33,620 nucleotides of DNA from JBFWRI01 sp050248995 (GTDB taxonomy: Bacteria > Pseudomonadota > Alphaproteobacteria > JAIXQD01): contig JBFWRI010000020.1 in the NCBI GenBank assembly GCA_050248995.1, forward strand, positions 1 through 33,620. The letters are read 5' to 3'. The notes under the pieces were generated by a model. That model worked only from the letters and a program-made list of their open reading frames with translations, searched no databases and was not told the origin of the DNA. The position numbers and the translations under genes are program-made. Below are positions 23,024-31,340 of the stretch, in pieces. How positions within the stretch are numbered: the stretch's first letter is position 1; each line of letters begins with the position of its first letter.

Positions 23024-24975
23024 TGCTGAATATCGCCGCCCTTCTTGTTGTTTTCACCCCGCTGGTTGCTGCGGCGCTGGTGGGCCTTGGCAGCCGCTTT
23101 ATCAGCAACCGCTGGGCGCACATCATCACCTGCGGCGGTATGGGCGTGGCGCTTGTGTGCGCCATTTACCTGTTCATTGAAGTCGCGCTGGGTGGCACAT
23201 CGTTCACCGTGACGCTGGCACCTTGGTTTGAAAGCGGCGGGCTTAAGGTCGCCTGGTCGCTGAAGGTGGATACGCTGACAGCCGTGATGCTGATGGTGGT
23301 GACGCTGGTTTCAACCTGCGTGCACGTTTACTCGGTTGGTTATATGCATGAAGACAAGTGCCAGCCGCGCTTTATGGCGTATCTGTCGCTGTTCACGTTC
23401 TTCATGCTGATGCTGGTAACGGCGGGTAACCTGCTGCAGCTGTTTTTCGGCTGGGAAGGCGTGGGCCTTGCATCCTACCTGCTGATCAACTTCTGGTACG
23501 AAAAGCCAAGCGCGAACGATGCCAGCATCAAGGCCTTTATCGTCAACCGGGTAGGCGACTTTGGCTTCCTGCTGGGCATCTTCTGGGTGTGGACGCTGTT
23601 CGGCAGCGTGAACTTCGATTTCATCCTGTTGCCTGAAAACGTGGGGCAGGTTGTCGAGACATCGATTGCGATGGGCGAGGCGACGGGATTCTTCGCGCCC
23701 ATCAACCTGGCGTGCCTGCTGCTGTTCGTTGGCGCGATGGGAAAATCGGCGCAGCTGGGCCTGCACACATGGTTGCCCGACGCGATGGAAGGCCCGACGC
23801 CCGTATCTGCACTTATCCATGCCGCAACCATGGTGACAGCAGGCGTGTTCATGGTATGCCGTCTGTCGCCGCTGTTCGAATTCGCGCCGCTGGCACTGAT
23901 GGTGGTGGCGGTTATCGGCGGCCTGACGGCGATTGTGGCGGCAACCATCGGCCTGACGCAGTTCGATATCAAACGCGTGATCGCGTATTCAACCATGAGC
24001 CAGCTGGGCTATATGTTCTTCGCGGCGGGCGTTTCGGCATATGGCGCGGCGATGTTCCACCTGACAACCCACGCGTTCTTCAAGGCCTTGCTGTTCCTTG
24101 GTGCCGGTTCGGTTATCCATGCGCTGCACCACGAGCAAGACATGCGCAAGATGGGCGGTATCTGGAAGAAAATTCCGATGACGTATACGCTGATGTGGAT
24201 CGGCTCGCTGGCGCTGGCGGGTGTGGGTATTCCGGCCGTGTTCGGCTTCGCCGGGTTCTATTCGAAAGACATTATCCTTGAATCGGCGTTCGCCGACCAT
24301 TCGTGGTTCGGCATGCTGGTATACTGGCTGGGTGTTGTGGCCGCATTCATGACCGCATTCTATTCATGGCGTCTGCTGATCATGACCTTCCACGGTACGC
24401 CTCGCGACCATCACGCGGCTGACCATGCGCACGAAAGCCCGCCGGTCATGCTGCTGCCGCTGGTGCCGCTGGCGATCGGCGCCGTGATCGGTGGTATCTG
24501 CCTGTACGACCTGTTTGTGGGCGAAGGCCGCATGGCGTTCTGGGGTAAATCGCTGCTGATCAGGGAAGGCAACGACACGGTTGAACACGCACACCATGTG
24601 GCGACGTGGGTGAAGATATTACCGCTGGCGGCCGCATTGTCGGGTATTGCGCTGGCGTATGTGTTCTACCAGTTCATCCCGTCACTGCCTGCGCGTACGG
24701 TCAGCATGTTCCGCCCGGTCCATACGCTGTTCTTCAACAAGTGGTTCTTCGACGAACTGTACCGCAAAGTTTTTGTCTTGCCCGCCGAGCGGCTTGGCCT
24801 GCGTTTCTGGAAAACGGGCGATGACGGTATTATCGATCGCTTTGGCCCCGACGGTATCGCCAAAACTGCCGCGCGCTTCGGCCGCGAGGTTGCCGCACTG
24901 CAAACGGGTTATGTTTATCACTATGCCTTCGCCACGGTGGTAGGGCTTCTGCTGTTCCTTTATTGGGTGAGTTAG
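23023..24975 (+). CDS. nuoL: NADH-quinone oxidoreductase subunit L (proton-pumping, ND5-like)
   Basis: A 650-residue antiporter-like subunit at the distal end of the membrane arm, with about 15-16 helices and a long amphipathic lateral helix near the C-terminus. The conserved membrane Glu is in FFGWEGVGLASYLLINFWYE and the conserved channel region is LHTWLPDAMEGPTPVSALIH. A further conserved site occurs in IKRVIAYSTMSQLGYMF. It is followed by nuoM after a single base. No sign of truncation. Confidence 0.98.
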   Translation: MLNIAALLVVFTPLVAAALVGLGSRFISNRWAHIITCGGMGVALVCAIYLFIEVALGGTSFTVTLAPWFESGGLKVAWSLKVDTLTAVMLMVVTLVSTCVHVYSVGYMHEDKCQPRFMAYLSLFTFFMLMLVTAGNLLQLFFGWEGVGLASYLLINFWYEKPSANDASIKAFIVNRVGDFGFLLGIFWVWTLFGSVNFDFILLPENVGQVVETSIAMGEATGFFAPINLACLLLFVGAMGKSAQLGLHTWLPDAMEGPTPVSALIHAATMVTAGVFMVCRLSPLFEFAPLALMVVAVIGGLTAIVAATIGLTQFDIKRVIAYSTMSQLGYMFFAAGVSAYGAAMFHLTTHAFFKALLFLGAGSVIHALHHEQDMRKMGGIWKKIPMTYTLMWIGSLALAGVGIPAVFGFAGFYSKDIILESAFADHSWFGMLVYWLGVVAAFMTAFYSWRLLIMTFHGTPRDHHAADHAHESPPVMLLPLVPLAIGAVIGGICLYDLFVGEGRMAFWGKSLLIREGNDTVEHAHHVATWVKILPLAAALSGIALAYVFYQFIPSLPARTVSMFRPVHTLFFNKWFFDELYRKVFVLPAERLGLRFWKTGDDGIIDRFGPDGIAKTAARFGREVAALQTGYVYHYAFATVVGLLLFLYWVS

Positions 24976-24976
24976 G

Positions 24977-26512
24977 ATGGGTTTTCCGGTTTTATCAGTC
25001 CTGACGTTTGCGCCGGCGGTTGCCGCGGTAATCCTGATGTGCCTGCGCGCCGGCAGCGAAAAGCAGATGAGGCTTGCGACATATCTGGCCTTTGCCGTGT
25101 CGCTGGCTGTGCTGCTGGTTTCGGTGTGGATGATCGGCAGCTTTGATCCGGCTAATACATCCTTCCAGTTCGTCGAGAAAGCGGCCTGGATGCCCAGCTT
25201 TGATATCAGCTATCACAAGGGCGTTGACGGCATATCCATCTGGTTCGTGGTAATGGCGGCCCTGCTGACGCCCATCTGCATGCTGTCGGTGTTAGGCGCA
25301 GTAAAAAACCGTGTGCGTGAATTCCTTGCCGCGCTGCTGCTGCTGGAAACCATGATGATCGGCATGTTCTCGTCACTCGATGCCGTGCTGTTCTATCTGT
25401 TCTTTGAAGGTGTGCTGATCCCCATGTTCCTGATGATCGGTATCTGGGGCGGGCCGAAGCGCATTTATGCCGCTTACAAGTTCTTCCTGTATACGTTCGT
25501 CGGCTCGGTGCTGATGCTGGTGGCGCTGATCGTGATGTACCACCACACAGGCACCAGCGACATGACGGTGATGATGCAAAAGGGTTTCCCGGCGGGCATG
25601 CAGGCGTGGCTGTGGCTGGCGTTCTTTATCTCGTTCGCCGTCAAATCGCCGATGTGGCCGTTCCACACATGGCTGCCGTATGCGCACGTGGAAGCGCCAA
25701 CGGCGGGCTCGGTCATCCTGGCGGGCGTGCTGCTGAAAATGGGCGGCTACGGCCTGCTGCGGATCAATATCCAGATGCTGCCGGTGGCCAGCTTCAACTA
25801 CGCCGATGTGGTGCTTGTGCTGAGCCTGATTGCCATCATCTATACGTCGCTGGTGGCGTTCGTGCAGACCGATATGAAGAAACTGATCGCATATTCGTCG
25901 GTGGCGCACATGGGCTATGTGACGCTGGGCCTGTTCACGTTCAACCAGCAGGGCATCGACGGCGCCATGATGGTGATGCTGTCGCACACGGTTGTTTCGT
26001 CGGCGCTTTTCCTGTGCGTGGGCGTCGTGTATGACCGCCTGCACACGCGCGAGATCGCCCGTTACGGCGGCATGGCCACTAACATGCCGTATTATGCGTT
26101 GTTCTTCATGCTGTTTACGCTGGCCAGCGTGGGTCTGCCGGGCACCAGCGGCTTTATTGGCGAGTTCCTGTCGATGCAGGGTGCGTTTGCCGTCAACGGC
26201 TATGTGGCGGCAGTAGCCGGGCTTGGTATCATTCTTGGTGCCGCTTATATGCTGCGCCTGTACCGCGCACTGTTCTATGGCCCGCTGGAAAAACCAGATG
26301 TACAAGCGATGCCCGACTTGAATCGCCGCGAATGGCTGATGTTCGTGCCGCTGGCCGTGCTGGTGTTGTGGATGGGCGTGGCGCCTGCCGCGTTCAAGGA
26401 TGTGTTCTCGCCGCTTGTGGCGAAGATCGTCGAGGATGTGCGGGTTGCGAATGTCGTGCCCGTGTACCCGACCAACGGTTTTGAACTGCAGCCCCCGGAG
26501 TTCGTGCCATGA
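24977..26512 (+). CDS. nuoM: NADH-quinone oxidoreductase subunit M (proton-pumping, ND4-like)
   Basis: A 511-residue antiporter-like membrane subunit with about 14 helices. Conserved features are the Glu in YLFFEGVLIPMFLMIGIWGG, the HTWLPYAHVEAPTAGSVILA channel segment and the KKLIAYSSVAHMGYVTLG loop. The end (PPEFVP) overlaps the start of a kinase-like gene by four bases, whereas nuoN would be expected next. Long open frames on the opposite strand are shadows of this gene. Confidence 0.98.
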   Translation: MGFPVLSVLTFAPAVAAVILMCLRAGSEKQMRLATYLAFAVSLAVLLVSVWMIGSFDPANTSFQFVEKAAWMPSFDISYHKGVDGISIWFVVMAALLTPICMLSVLGAVKNRVREFLAALLLLETMMIGMFSSLDAVLFYLFFEGVLIPMFLMIGIWGGPKRIYAAYKFFLYTFVGSVLMLVALIVMYHHTGTSDMTVMMQKGFPAGMQAWLWLAFFISFAVKSPMWPFHTWLPYAHVEAPTAGSVILAGVLLKMGGYGLLRINIQMLPVASFNYADVVLVLSLIAIIYTSLVAFVQTDMKKLIAYSSVAHMGYVTLGLFTFNQQGIDGAMMVMLSHTVVSSALFLCVGVVYDRLHTREIARYGGMATNMPYYALFFMLFTLASVGLPGTSGFIGEFLSMQGAFAVNGYVAAVAGLGIILGAAYMLRLYRALFYGPLEKPDVQAMPDLNRREWLMFVPLAVLVLWMGVAPAAFKDVFSPLVAKIVEDVRVANVVPVYPTNGFELQPPEFVP

Positions 26513-27132
26513 CCTTACAGACACAAGCAAAAGCGCCATTGGTGATTGGTCTGACCGGGAAGAAGGGAACCGGCAAGGATACAGTCGCCAATTACCTGGT
26601 AACGAACTATTACGCACACAAGCTGAGCTTCGTGCAGGTCATCCGCGACGGGCTGGCCGCCATGCTGCGTGTCGATCCGATTATCTTTGAAGCGCGTGAT
26701 ATGCGCGAACGGCCGATCCGCGAACTGGTGCCAAGCTTGCGTATCGACAAGACGCCGCGCCAGATGATGCAGCTGCTGGCCAGCGAGTGGGGTCGCCAGA
26801 TGATCCAGAGCGACCTGTGGATCGCGATTGCTGAGCATGCCAGCCGTCATGACATGGAAAGCTGTGATTTCGTTGTTATTTCCGACATGCGCAAGGATGA
26901 CGAGGCCGAGTGGGTGCACAAGCATAACGGCTGGGTGGTCGAAATTATAAACCCGCGTGTTCACAGCGATGATACACATGATACAGAGCGCGGTGTCAGC
27001 CGGCACCTGATTGACGCGACGCTGATTAACGACGCCGATATTCCGACACTGCTGGCGCGCACGGAAGAACTGATGGCGGACCTTGTGCCAAGTTATGAAG
27101 CCGCGCAGATGAAAAGAGGTCTTGCCGTATGA
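26509..27132 (+). CDS. P-loop deoxynucleoside-monophosphate kinase-like protein inside the nuo operon
   Basis: A 207-residue soluble P-loop protein. Walker A is GKKGTGKDT (residues 17-25), in the sequence IGLTGKKGTGKDTVANYL. It continues with LSFVQVIRDGLAAML, then RIDKTPRQMMQLLASEWGRQ, a DLWIAIAEHASR helix, FVVISDMRKDDEAEW (strand plus Asp-Arg) and NPRVHSDDTHDTERGVS. This order matches dNMP kinases of the T4 gp1 type, mostly known from phages. Such enzymes use ATP to phosphorylate dNMPs; the substrate here is unknown. It sits between nuoM and nuoN with four-base overlaps on both sides. NDUFA10 of mitochondrial complex I also has a nucleoside-kinase fold, but shared descent is not shown. Confidence 0.82.
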   Translation: MTLQTQAKAPLVIGLTGKKGTGKDTVANYLVTNYYAHKLSFVQVIRDGLAAMLRVDPIIFEARDMRERPIRELVPSLRIDKTPRQMMQLLASEWGRQMIQSDLWIAIAEHASRHDMESCDFVVISDMRKDDEAEWVHKHNGWVVEIINPRVHSDDTHDTERGVSRHLIDATLINDADIPTLLARTEELMADLVPSYEAAQMKRGLAV

Positions 27133-28562
27133 CGTTCACTGATATCGCCCCGGCATCCGCCGAAATCTTCATGGCCATCGCCGCACTGGTGCTGCTGGTT
27201 GCCGGCGTCGTGCGCGGCGACCGCTCGCTGCGCCTGCTGACATGGGCAGTCGTCGGCGTGATGGTGCTGGCACTGGCGGCAGTGTGGTGCACGGCGGCGC
27301 CGGATGCGCAGATCATCTTCAACGGCCTGTTCGTGGCCGACCGCTTCGCGCTGTTCACCAAAACAATCCTGCTGCTGGGCGCTATTCTGGCGCTGCTGAT
27401 GGGCGGCGCATATGCCGAACGCCATATGCAGCGCTTTGAATATCCTATTCTTATTCTTCTAACGACACTGGGCACGCTGTTGATGGTGAGTGCGAACGAC
27501 ATGCTGTCGCTGTATGTTGGCCTGGAACTACAGTCGCTGGCGCTTTATATCCTTGCGGCCTTCCGCCGCGACGACCTGAAGTCATCCGAAGCCGGGCTGA
27601 AGTATTTCGTGCTGGGCGCGCTGTCGTCGGGTATCCTGTTGTTCGGTATTTCGTTGCTTTATGGCATCACTGGTACCACCAATTTCGACCAGCTGCATAA
27701 TGCTGCCACACTGGGATCACCCGTGGTGCTGGTTGGCATCGTATTCGTGCTGGCCGGCCTTGCTTTCAAGATCTCGGCCGTGCCGTTCCATATGTGGGTG
27801 CCCGATGTGTATGAAGGGGCGCCAACCGCCGTTACCGCTTTCTTCGCCGCTGTGCCGAAAGTCGCGGCGTTCGCGCTGCTACTGCGCGTGATGTTTGTGC
27901 CGTTCGAAACACTGTTCAACGCATGGCAAATGCTGGCTGTCATTATGGCGGTTGCATCCATGCTGATTGGCGCGTTCGCCGCCCTGAAGCAGACGAACAT
28001 CAAGCGCCTGATGGCGTACAGCTCGATCGGGCATGTCGGCTATGCGCTGGTGGGCGTGGCGGCCGGCGGGCAGGAAGGCATTTCTTCTGTGCTGCTGTAT
28101 CTTGCGATTTACTACCTGATGACCATCGGCACGTTCGCCGTCATTCTGGTGATGCGCCGCGACGGCAAGCAGGTTGAAAACCTTGAAGATCTTGCCGGCC
28201 TTGGCAAATCGCACCCTGTGCTGGCGCTGGCGATGGCGGCCCTGATGTTCTCGATGGCGGGCGTGCCGCCGCTGGCGGGTTTCTTCGGCAAGTTCTATGT
28301 GTTTATGGCCGCGCTGAACGCCGGGCTGGTGGTGCTGGCCGTGCTGGGCGTGCTGCTGTCGGCTGTCAGCGCATATTATTACATGCGCATCATCAAAATC
28401 ATGTACTTCGACGATGCCACCAGTGGTGCGCTTGACCGTGTGCCAGAGCTGCAGGTGCGTTTTGTGCTGGGCATCAGCGCCGCCTTTATTGTGCTGTTCA
28501 CGTTCATGCCGTCACCCCTGATCGATGCTGCGGGCCGCGCGGCGCAAAGCCTGCTAAGCTAG
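27129..28562 (+). CDS. nuoN: NADH-quinone oxidoreductase subunit N (proton-pumping, ND2-like)
   Basis: A 477-residue antiporter-like membrane subunit with about 14 helices. Signatures are LYVGLELQSLALYILAAFRR with the conserved Glu, KISAVPFHMWVPDVYEGAPT, IKRLMAYSSIGHVGYALVG, and MAGVPPLAGFFGKFYVF near the C-terminus. It is the last structural complex I gene. The birA gene follows after three bases. Confidence 0.98.
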   Translation: MTFTDIAPASAEIFMAIAALVLLVAGVVRGDRSLRLLTWAVVGVMVLALAAVWCTAAPDAQIIFNGLFVADRFALFTKTILLLGAILALLMGGAYAERHMQRFEYPILILLTTLGTLLMVSANDMLSLYVGLELQSLALYILAAFRRDDLKSSEAGLKYFVLGALSSGILLFGISLLYGITGTTNFDQLHNAATLGSPVVLVGIVFVLAGLAFKISAVPFHMWVPDVYEGAPTAVTAFFAAVPKVAAFALLLRVMFVPFETLFNAWQMLAVIMAVASMLIGAFAALKQTNIKRLMAYSSIGHVGYALVGVAAGGQEGISSVLLYLAIYYLMTIGTFAVILVMRRDGKQVENLEDLAGLGKSHPVLALAMAALMFSMAGVPPLAGFFGKFYVFMAALNAGLVVLAVLGVLLSAVSAYYYMRIIKIMYFDDATSGALDRVPELQVRFVLGISAAFIVLFTFMPSPLIDAAGRAAQSLLS

Positions 28563-28565
28563 GCG

Positions 28566-29312
28566 ATGGATTATCCCGTCTATCACTTTCCCGAGATCGA
28601 CAGTACGAACGCCGAGGCGCGACGTATCGTAGAAAGCTGCGCGGGCCGGGCGGCAGTGATAAAGGCCGACACGCAAACCGCGGGGCGGGGCCGCCGCGAA
28701 CGCGAATGGGCGTCGCCGGTCGGCAATATATATTGCAGCGTGCTGCACCCGCTGGAAGGCGATCTGCGCGACGTGGGCCTGCAGGCATATATTTATGGCC
28801 TGGCCATTGCCCGTGCGGCCAATGGCCTGCTGCCGGAATCGAATGCCAAGGTAAAATGGCCGAATGATGTGCTGGTCAACAACCGCAAGCTTGCGGGCGT
28901 TCTGCTGGAGACGGCTGAATGTCCTTCAACAAAAACCATGTACCTGATTGCGGGTTTCGGTGTAAATGTCGCCATGACGCCACCCGCCGCCGCCGGTGCG
29001 GCGTATCCACCAACGTCCATGGTGGATGAAGGTGCGCGCTGCACAGCGGATGCGATGCTTGCCGATATTCTTTCCGAACTGAAGTTGCTACACGGGATTT
29101 ACGGCCGCAGCGGTTTTGCCGGCATCCGCCCGCTGTGGTGTGAACTGGCGCATGGTATCAGCGAAAACATCACCGTCACACTGCCTGACCATTCGCGCTT
29201 GCAGGGTATCTTCAAGGACCTGGCGGCTGACGGCGCCCTGATACTGGAAAGTGAAGGAACCGAGCACGCAATTACAGCGGGCGATGTATTCTTCATGCGA
29301 AAACATGGATAA
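28566..29312 (+). CDS. birA: Biotin-[acetyl-CoA-carboxylase] ligase
   Basis: A 248-residue biotin protein ligase without a DNA-binding domain, so it is a class I enzyme that acts on BCCP but is not a repressor. It has IDSTNAEARR at the N-terminus, the biotinoyl-AMP loop AGRGRREREW (39-48, where GRGRRGR is common), KWPNDVLVNNRKLAGVLLE and GFGVNVAMTPP, then a C-terminal SH3-like domain (LPDHSRLQGIFKDLAADGAL). In Paracoccus and relatives a birA-like reading frame also follows nuoN, so the linkage is old. The stop lies inside the start of the RNase J gene (8-base overlap). Confidence 0.94.
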   Translation: MDYPVYHFPEIDSTNAEARRIVESCAGRAAVIKADTQTAGRGRREREWASPVGNIYCSVLHPLEGDLRDVGLQAYIYGLAIARAANGLLPESNAKVKWPNDVLVNNRKLAGVLLETAECPSTKTMYLIAGFGVNVAMTPPAAAGAAYPPTSMVDEGARCTADAMLADILSELKLLHGIYGRSGFAGIRPLWCELAHGISENITVTLPDHSRLQGIFKDLAADGALILESEGTEHAITAGDVFFMRKHG

Positions 29313-30681
29313 GTTTTTTGATAAAGAAAGCACCTTCTTCGTGCCGCTGGGTGGCAGCGGGGAAATCGGCAGCAACCTGAACCTGTATGGCTATCAGGGC
29401 AAATGGCTGATGCTGGATTGCGGTGTATCGTTCGGCGACGGTATCCCGGGCATTGATACGACGCTGCCAGACCCGGGTTTTATCGTTGAGCGCCGCGACG
29501 ATCTGGTGGCGCTGGTGCTGACGCACGGGCACGAAGACCATCTGGGCGCGATTGAATATATCTGGGACCAGATTCAATGCCCGATTTACGCCACGCCGTT
29601 CACGGCGGCGCTGCTGCGCCTGAAGCTGGGGCAGGGCAGCAACACCAAACGCGTGCGCATTATCGAGATGAACCCGGGCGATCGGCGCACGCTGGGGCCG
29701 TTTACGTTCGAATTTGTCGCGGTTACGCACTCGATTCCCGACAGCGTGATGGTAATTATCGAAACGCCGACCGGGCGCATATTGCACACCGGCGACTGGA
29801 AGTTTGACCCTGACCCGCTGTTGGGTCATACAACAGATTTTAGCCGTCTGAAGGAAATCGGCGCACAGGGTGTGTTGGCGGCGATCGGCGATTCCACGAA
29901 TGCGATGATTCCTGGCCACAGCGGCAGCGAGGCCGAGGTGAAGCAGGTCCTGATTGATGTGGTAAAAACGCAGCGGCAGCGCGTTGCCATTACCTGTTTT
30001 GCCAGCAACGTGGCGCGGCTGCGCATTGCGGCCGAAGCCGCGCGGCAAAGCGAGCGCCAGCTGGCCTTCATCGGTCGCTCGCTGTGGCGCATACATGAAG
30101 CCGCAGTTGAGTGCGGTTACTGGGATTATCCGCAGCCGGTTGACCCCGAAGACGCCGGCTTCCTGCCGCCTGCGCATGCACTGTATGTGGTAACGGGTTG
30201 TCAGGGCGAGCCGCGCGCCGCGCTGCACCGCCTGGCCGAAGATAATCACCGCGATGTGGTGTTGGATCCGGGCGATACGGTTATTTTCTCGTCACGCGAT
30301 ATTCCGGGCAACGAAGAAGAGATTGCCAAGCTGCAACACAAATTGCGTGAGGCAGGAATGGTGGTTCTGACGCTGGAAGACGCGCCGGTACATGTTTCTG
30401 GCCATCCGGCGCAGGCCGAGCTGGCCGAACTGTACCAGATGACCCGGCCACAGATCGTCATTCCCGTACATGGCGAGCCGCCGCACCAGCGGGCGCATGC
30501 TGATCTGGCCATCCAGTGTCAGGTTCGGCAAACACTGATACCAACGAATGGCGACATCGTGAAAATCAGCCGCGATAAAGCGGAAAAAGTCGGCACCGTG
30601 CCGTTTGGCAAGCTGGGCGTGGCTGGCAAAAAGCTTATTTCTGTTAAAGTGGACCCGAGCCGTCATCATGGAGGAAGCTAA
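29305..30681 (+). CDS. rnj: Ribonuclease J, short form
   Basis: A 458-residue protein with metallo-beta-lactamase and beta-CASP domains. The N-terminus STFFVPLGGSGEIGSNLNLY is typical. Zn ligands are seen in THGHEDHLGAIEY (H74, H76, D78, H79), VTHSIPDSVM and HTGDWKFDPDP, and beta-CASP motif C in HVSGHPAQAELAEL (H363, H367) followed by VIPVHGEPPHQRAH. RNase J does 5'-3' exonuclease and endonuclease cleavage of RNA. Family members are usually about 555 residues, and the last ~100 (the C-terminal domain) are missing. The DUF1467 gene starts immediately after the stop, so no remnant of that domain is visible. Start at ATG 29305. Confidence 0.92.
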   Translation: MDKFFDKESTFFVPLGGSGEIGSNLNLYGYQGKWLMLDCGVSFGDGIPGIDTTLPDPGFIVERRDDLVALVLTHGHEDHLGAIEYIWDQIQCPIYATPFTAALLRLKLGQGSNTKRVRIIEMNPGDRRTLGPFTFEFVAVTHSIPDSVMVIIETPTGRILHTGDWKFDPDPLLGHTTDFSRLKEIGAQGVLAAIGDSTNAMIPGHSGSEAEVKQVLIDVVKTQRQRVAITCFASNVARLRIAAEAARQSERQLAFIGRSLWRIHEAAVECGYWDYPQPVDPEDAGFLPPAHALYVVTGCQGEPRAALHRLAEDNHRDVVLDPGDTVIFSSRDIPGNEEEIAKLQHKLREAGMVVLTLEDAPVHVSGHPAQAELAELYQMTRPQIVIPVHGEPPHQRAHADLAIQCQVRQTLIPTNGDIVKISRDKAEKVGTVPFGKLGVAGKKLISVKVDPSRHHGGS

Positions 30682-30684
30682 GTG
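30670..30684 (+). promoter_or_regulatory. Strong ribosome binding site before a GTG start
   Basis: GGAGGAAG at 30670-30677 precedes the GTG at 30682, with GGAGG ending 7 bases before it. The site lies inside the last codons of rnj. It fixes the start of the DUF1467 gene at GTG, for which no in-frame ATG is nearby. Confidence 0.6.
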
Positions 30685-30936
30685 ACGTGGTTTTCAGGCG
30701 CTGTTGTATTCATCATTGTGTGGTGGGTGGTGATTTTCACCATCCTGCCGCTTGGTGTGCGCCGTAACGATCGCAGCGTGCCGGGAACCGACGCCGGCGC
30801 ACCGCAAACCCCCGACCTCGGCCGTAAATTTGCCATAACAACGGTGATAACTGTTGTCATCTGGCTGGTGATTTACGCTGTGGTGGAAAGTGATATCGTG
30901 TCGTTCAGGGAAATTGCCGAAGGGATGAACCCGTGA
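30682..30936 (+). CDS. DUF1467-family small membrane protein
   Basis: An 84-residue protein with two transmembrane helices (residues about 4-24 and 50-70) and a polar loop LGVRRNDRSVPGTDAGAPQT between them. This layout, with IFTILPLGVRR after the first helix, is that of DUF1467, found in alphaproteobacteria near rnj, proS and lolC. No biochemical role is known. The start is GTG 30682. It overlaps the next gene by four bases (GTGA). The proS gene commonly found next is absent. Confidence 0.8.
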   Translation: MTWFSGAVVFIIVWWVVIFTILPLGVRRNDRSVPGTDAGAPQTPDLGRKFAITTVITVVIWLVIYAVVESDIVSFREIAEGMNP

Positions 30937-31331
30937 AGTATCTTCTGTTTTTCTTTGTCTTGCTGGCGCTGCCCGCGCAGGCCGCCGAGATGCTGGAGAT
31001 CGACAAGGCCGCGTGCCGCTTGGTAACGCAGCACCAGCCCGATGCCAGCGTGGCTTACCAGCCCGGTGTTGACGTGCATGGCAATGCTGTTGCTCCGGCC
31101 GATCTAACGCCGCCGCGCCCTACAATTGGTGACCATATCACCATCCCGCTGACAGTTGATATCGCGCAGCAGTTCGGCCTTCCGCTGGGCGCTGCGATCG
31201 GCAGCGAGGCCACGGTTGCCGTGATTACGGTTGATAACGGCAAGGCGTACCTGAACGGCCTGCCGCTGGATGGCGAAGACGAGCAAAACCTTGCTGTTTT
31301 GTGCCTTGAGGCAAACGCCGGTACAAACTAA
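30933..31331 (+). CDS. Exported 132-residue protein of unknown function
   Basis: It starts with GTG and carries a signal peptide KYLLFFFVLLALPAQA (cleavage before AEM). The mature part, about 114 residues, contains CRLVTQHQPDASVAYQPG, a repeat-free VPxDL-like region VAPADLTPPRPTIGDHITIP, then LTVDIAQQFGLPLG and a C-terminus with a second Cys (AVLCLEANAG). The two Cys residues could form a disulphide in the periplasm. No family recognised. It occupies the position where proS is often found in related genomes, between DUF1467 and lolC. The nine-base gap to lolC suggests co-expression with the Lol genes. Confidence 0.7.
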   Translation: MKYLLFFFVLLALPAQAAEMLEIDKAACRLVTQHQPDASVAYQPGVDVHGNAVAPADLTPPRPTIGDHITIPLTVDIAQQFGLPLGAAIGSEATVAVITVDNGKAYLNGLPLDGEDEQNLAVLCLEANAGTN

Positions 31332-31340
31332 ACTTCCCGC

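Noticed and set aside
25373..26617. 414-residue open frame on the minus strand
   Set aside because: It is antisense to nuoM, a clear conserved gene, and has His/Gln-rich composition typical of shadow frames.
30682..30936. Remnant of the RNase J C-terminal domain after the stop
   Set aside because: This stretch encodes a complete DUF1467 protein with its own ribosome site and shows no RNase J-like sequence.
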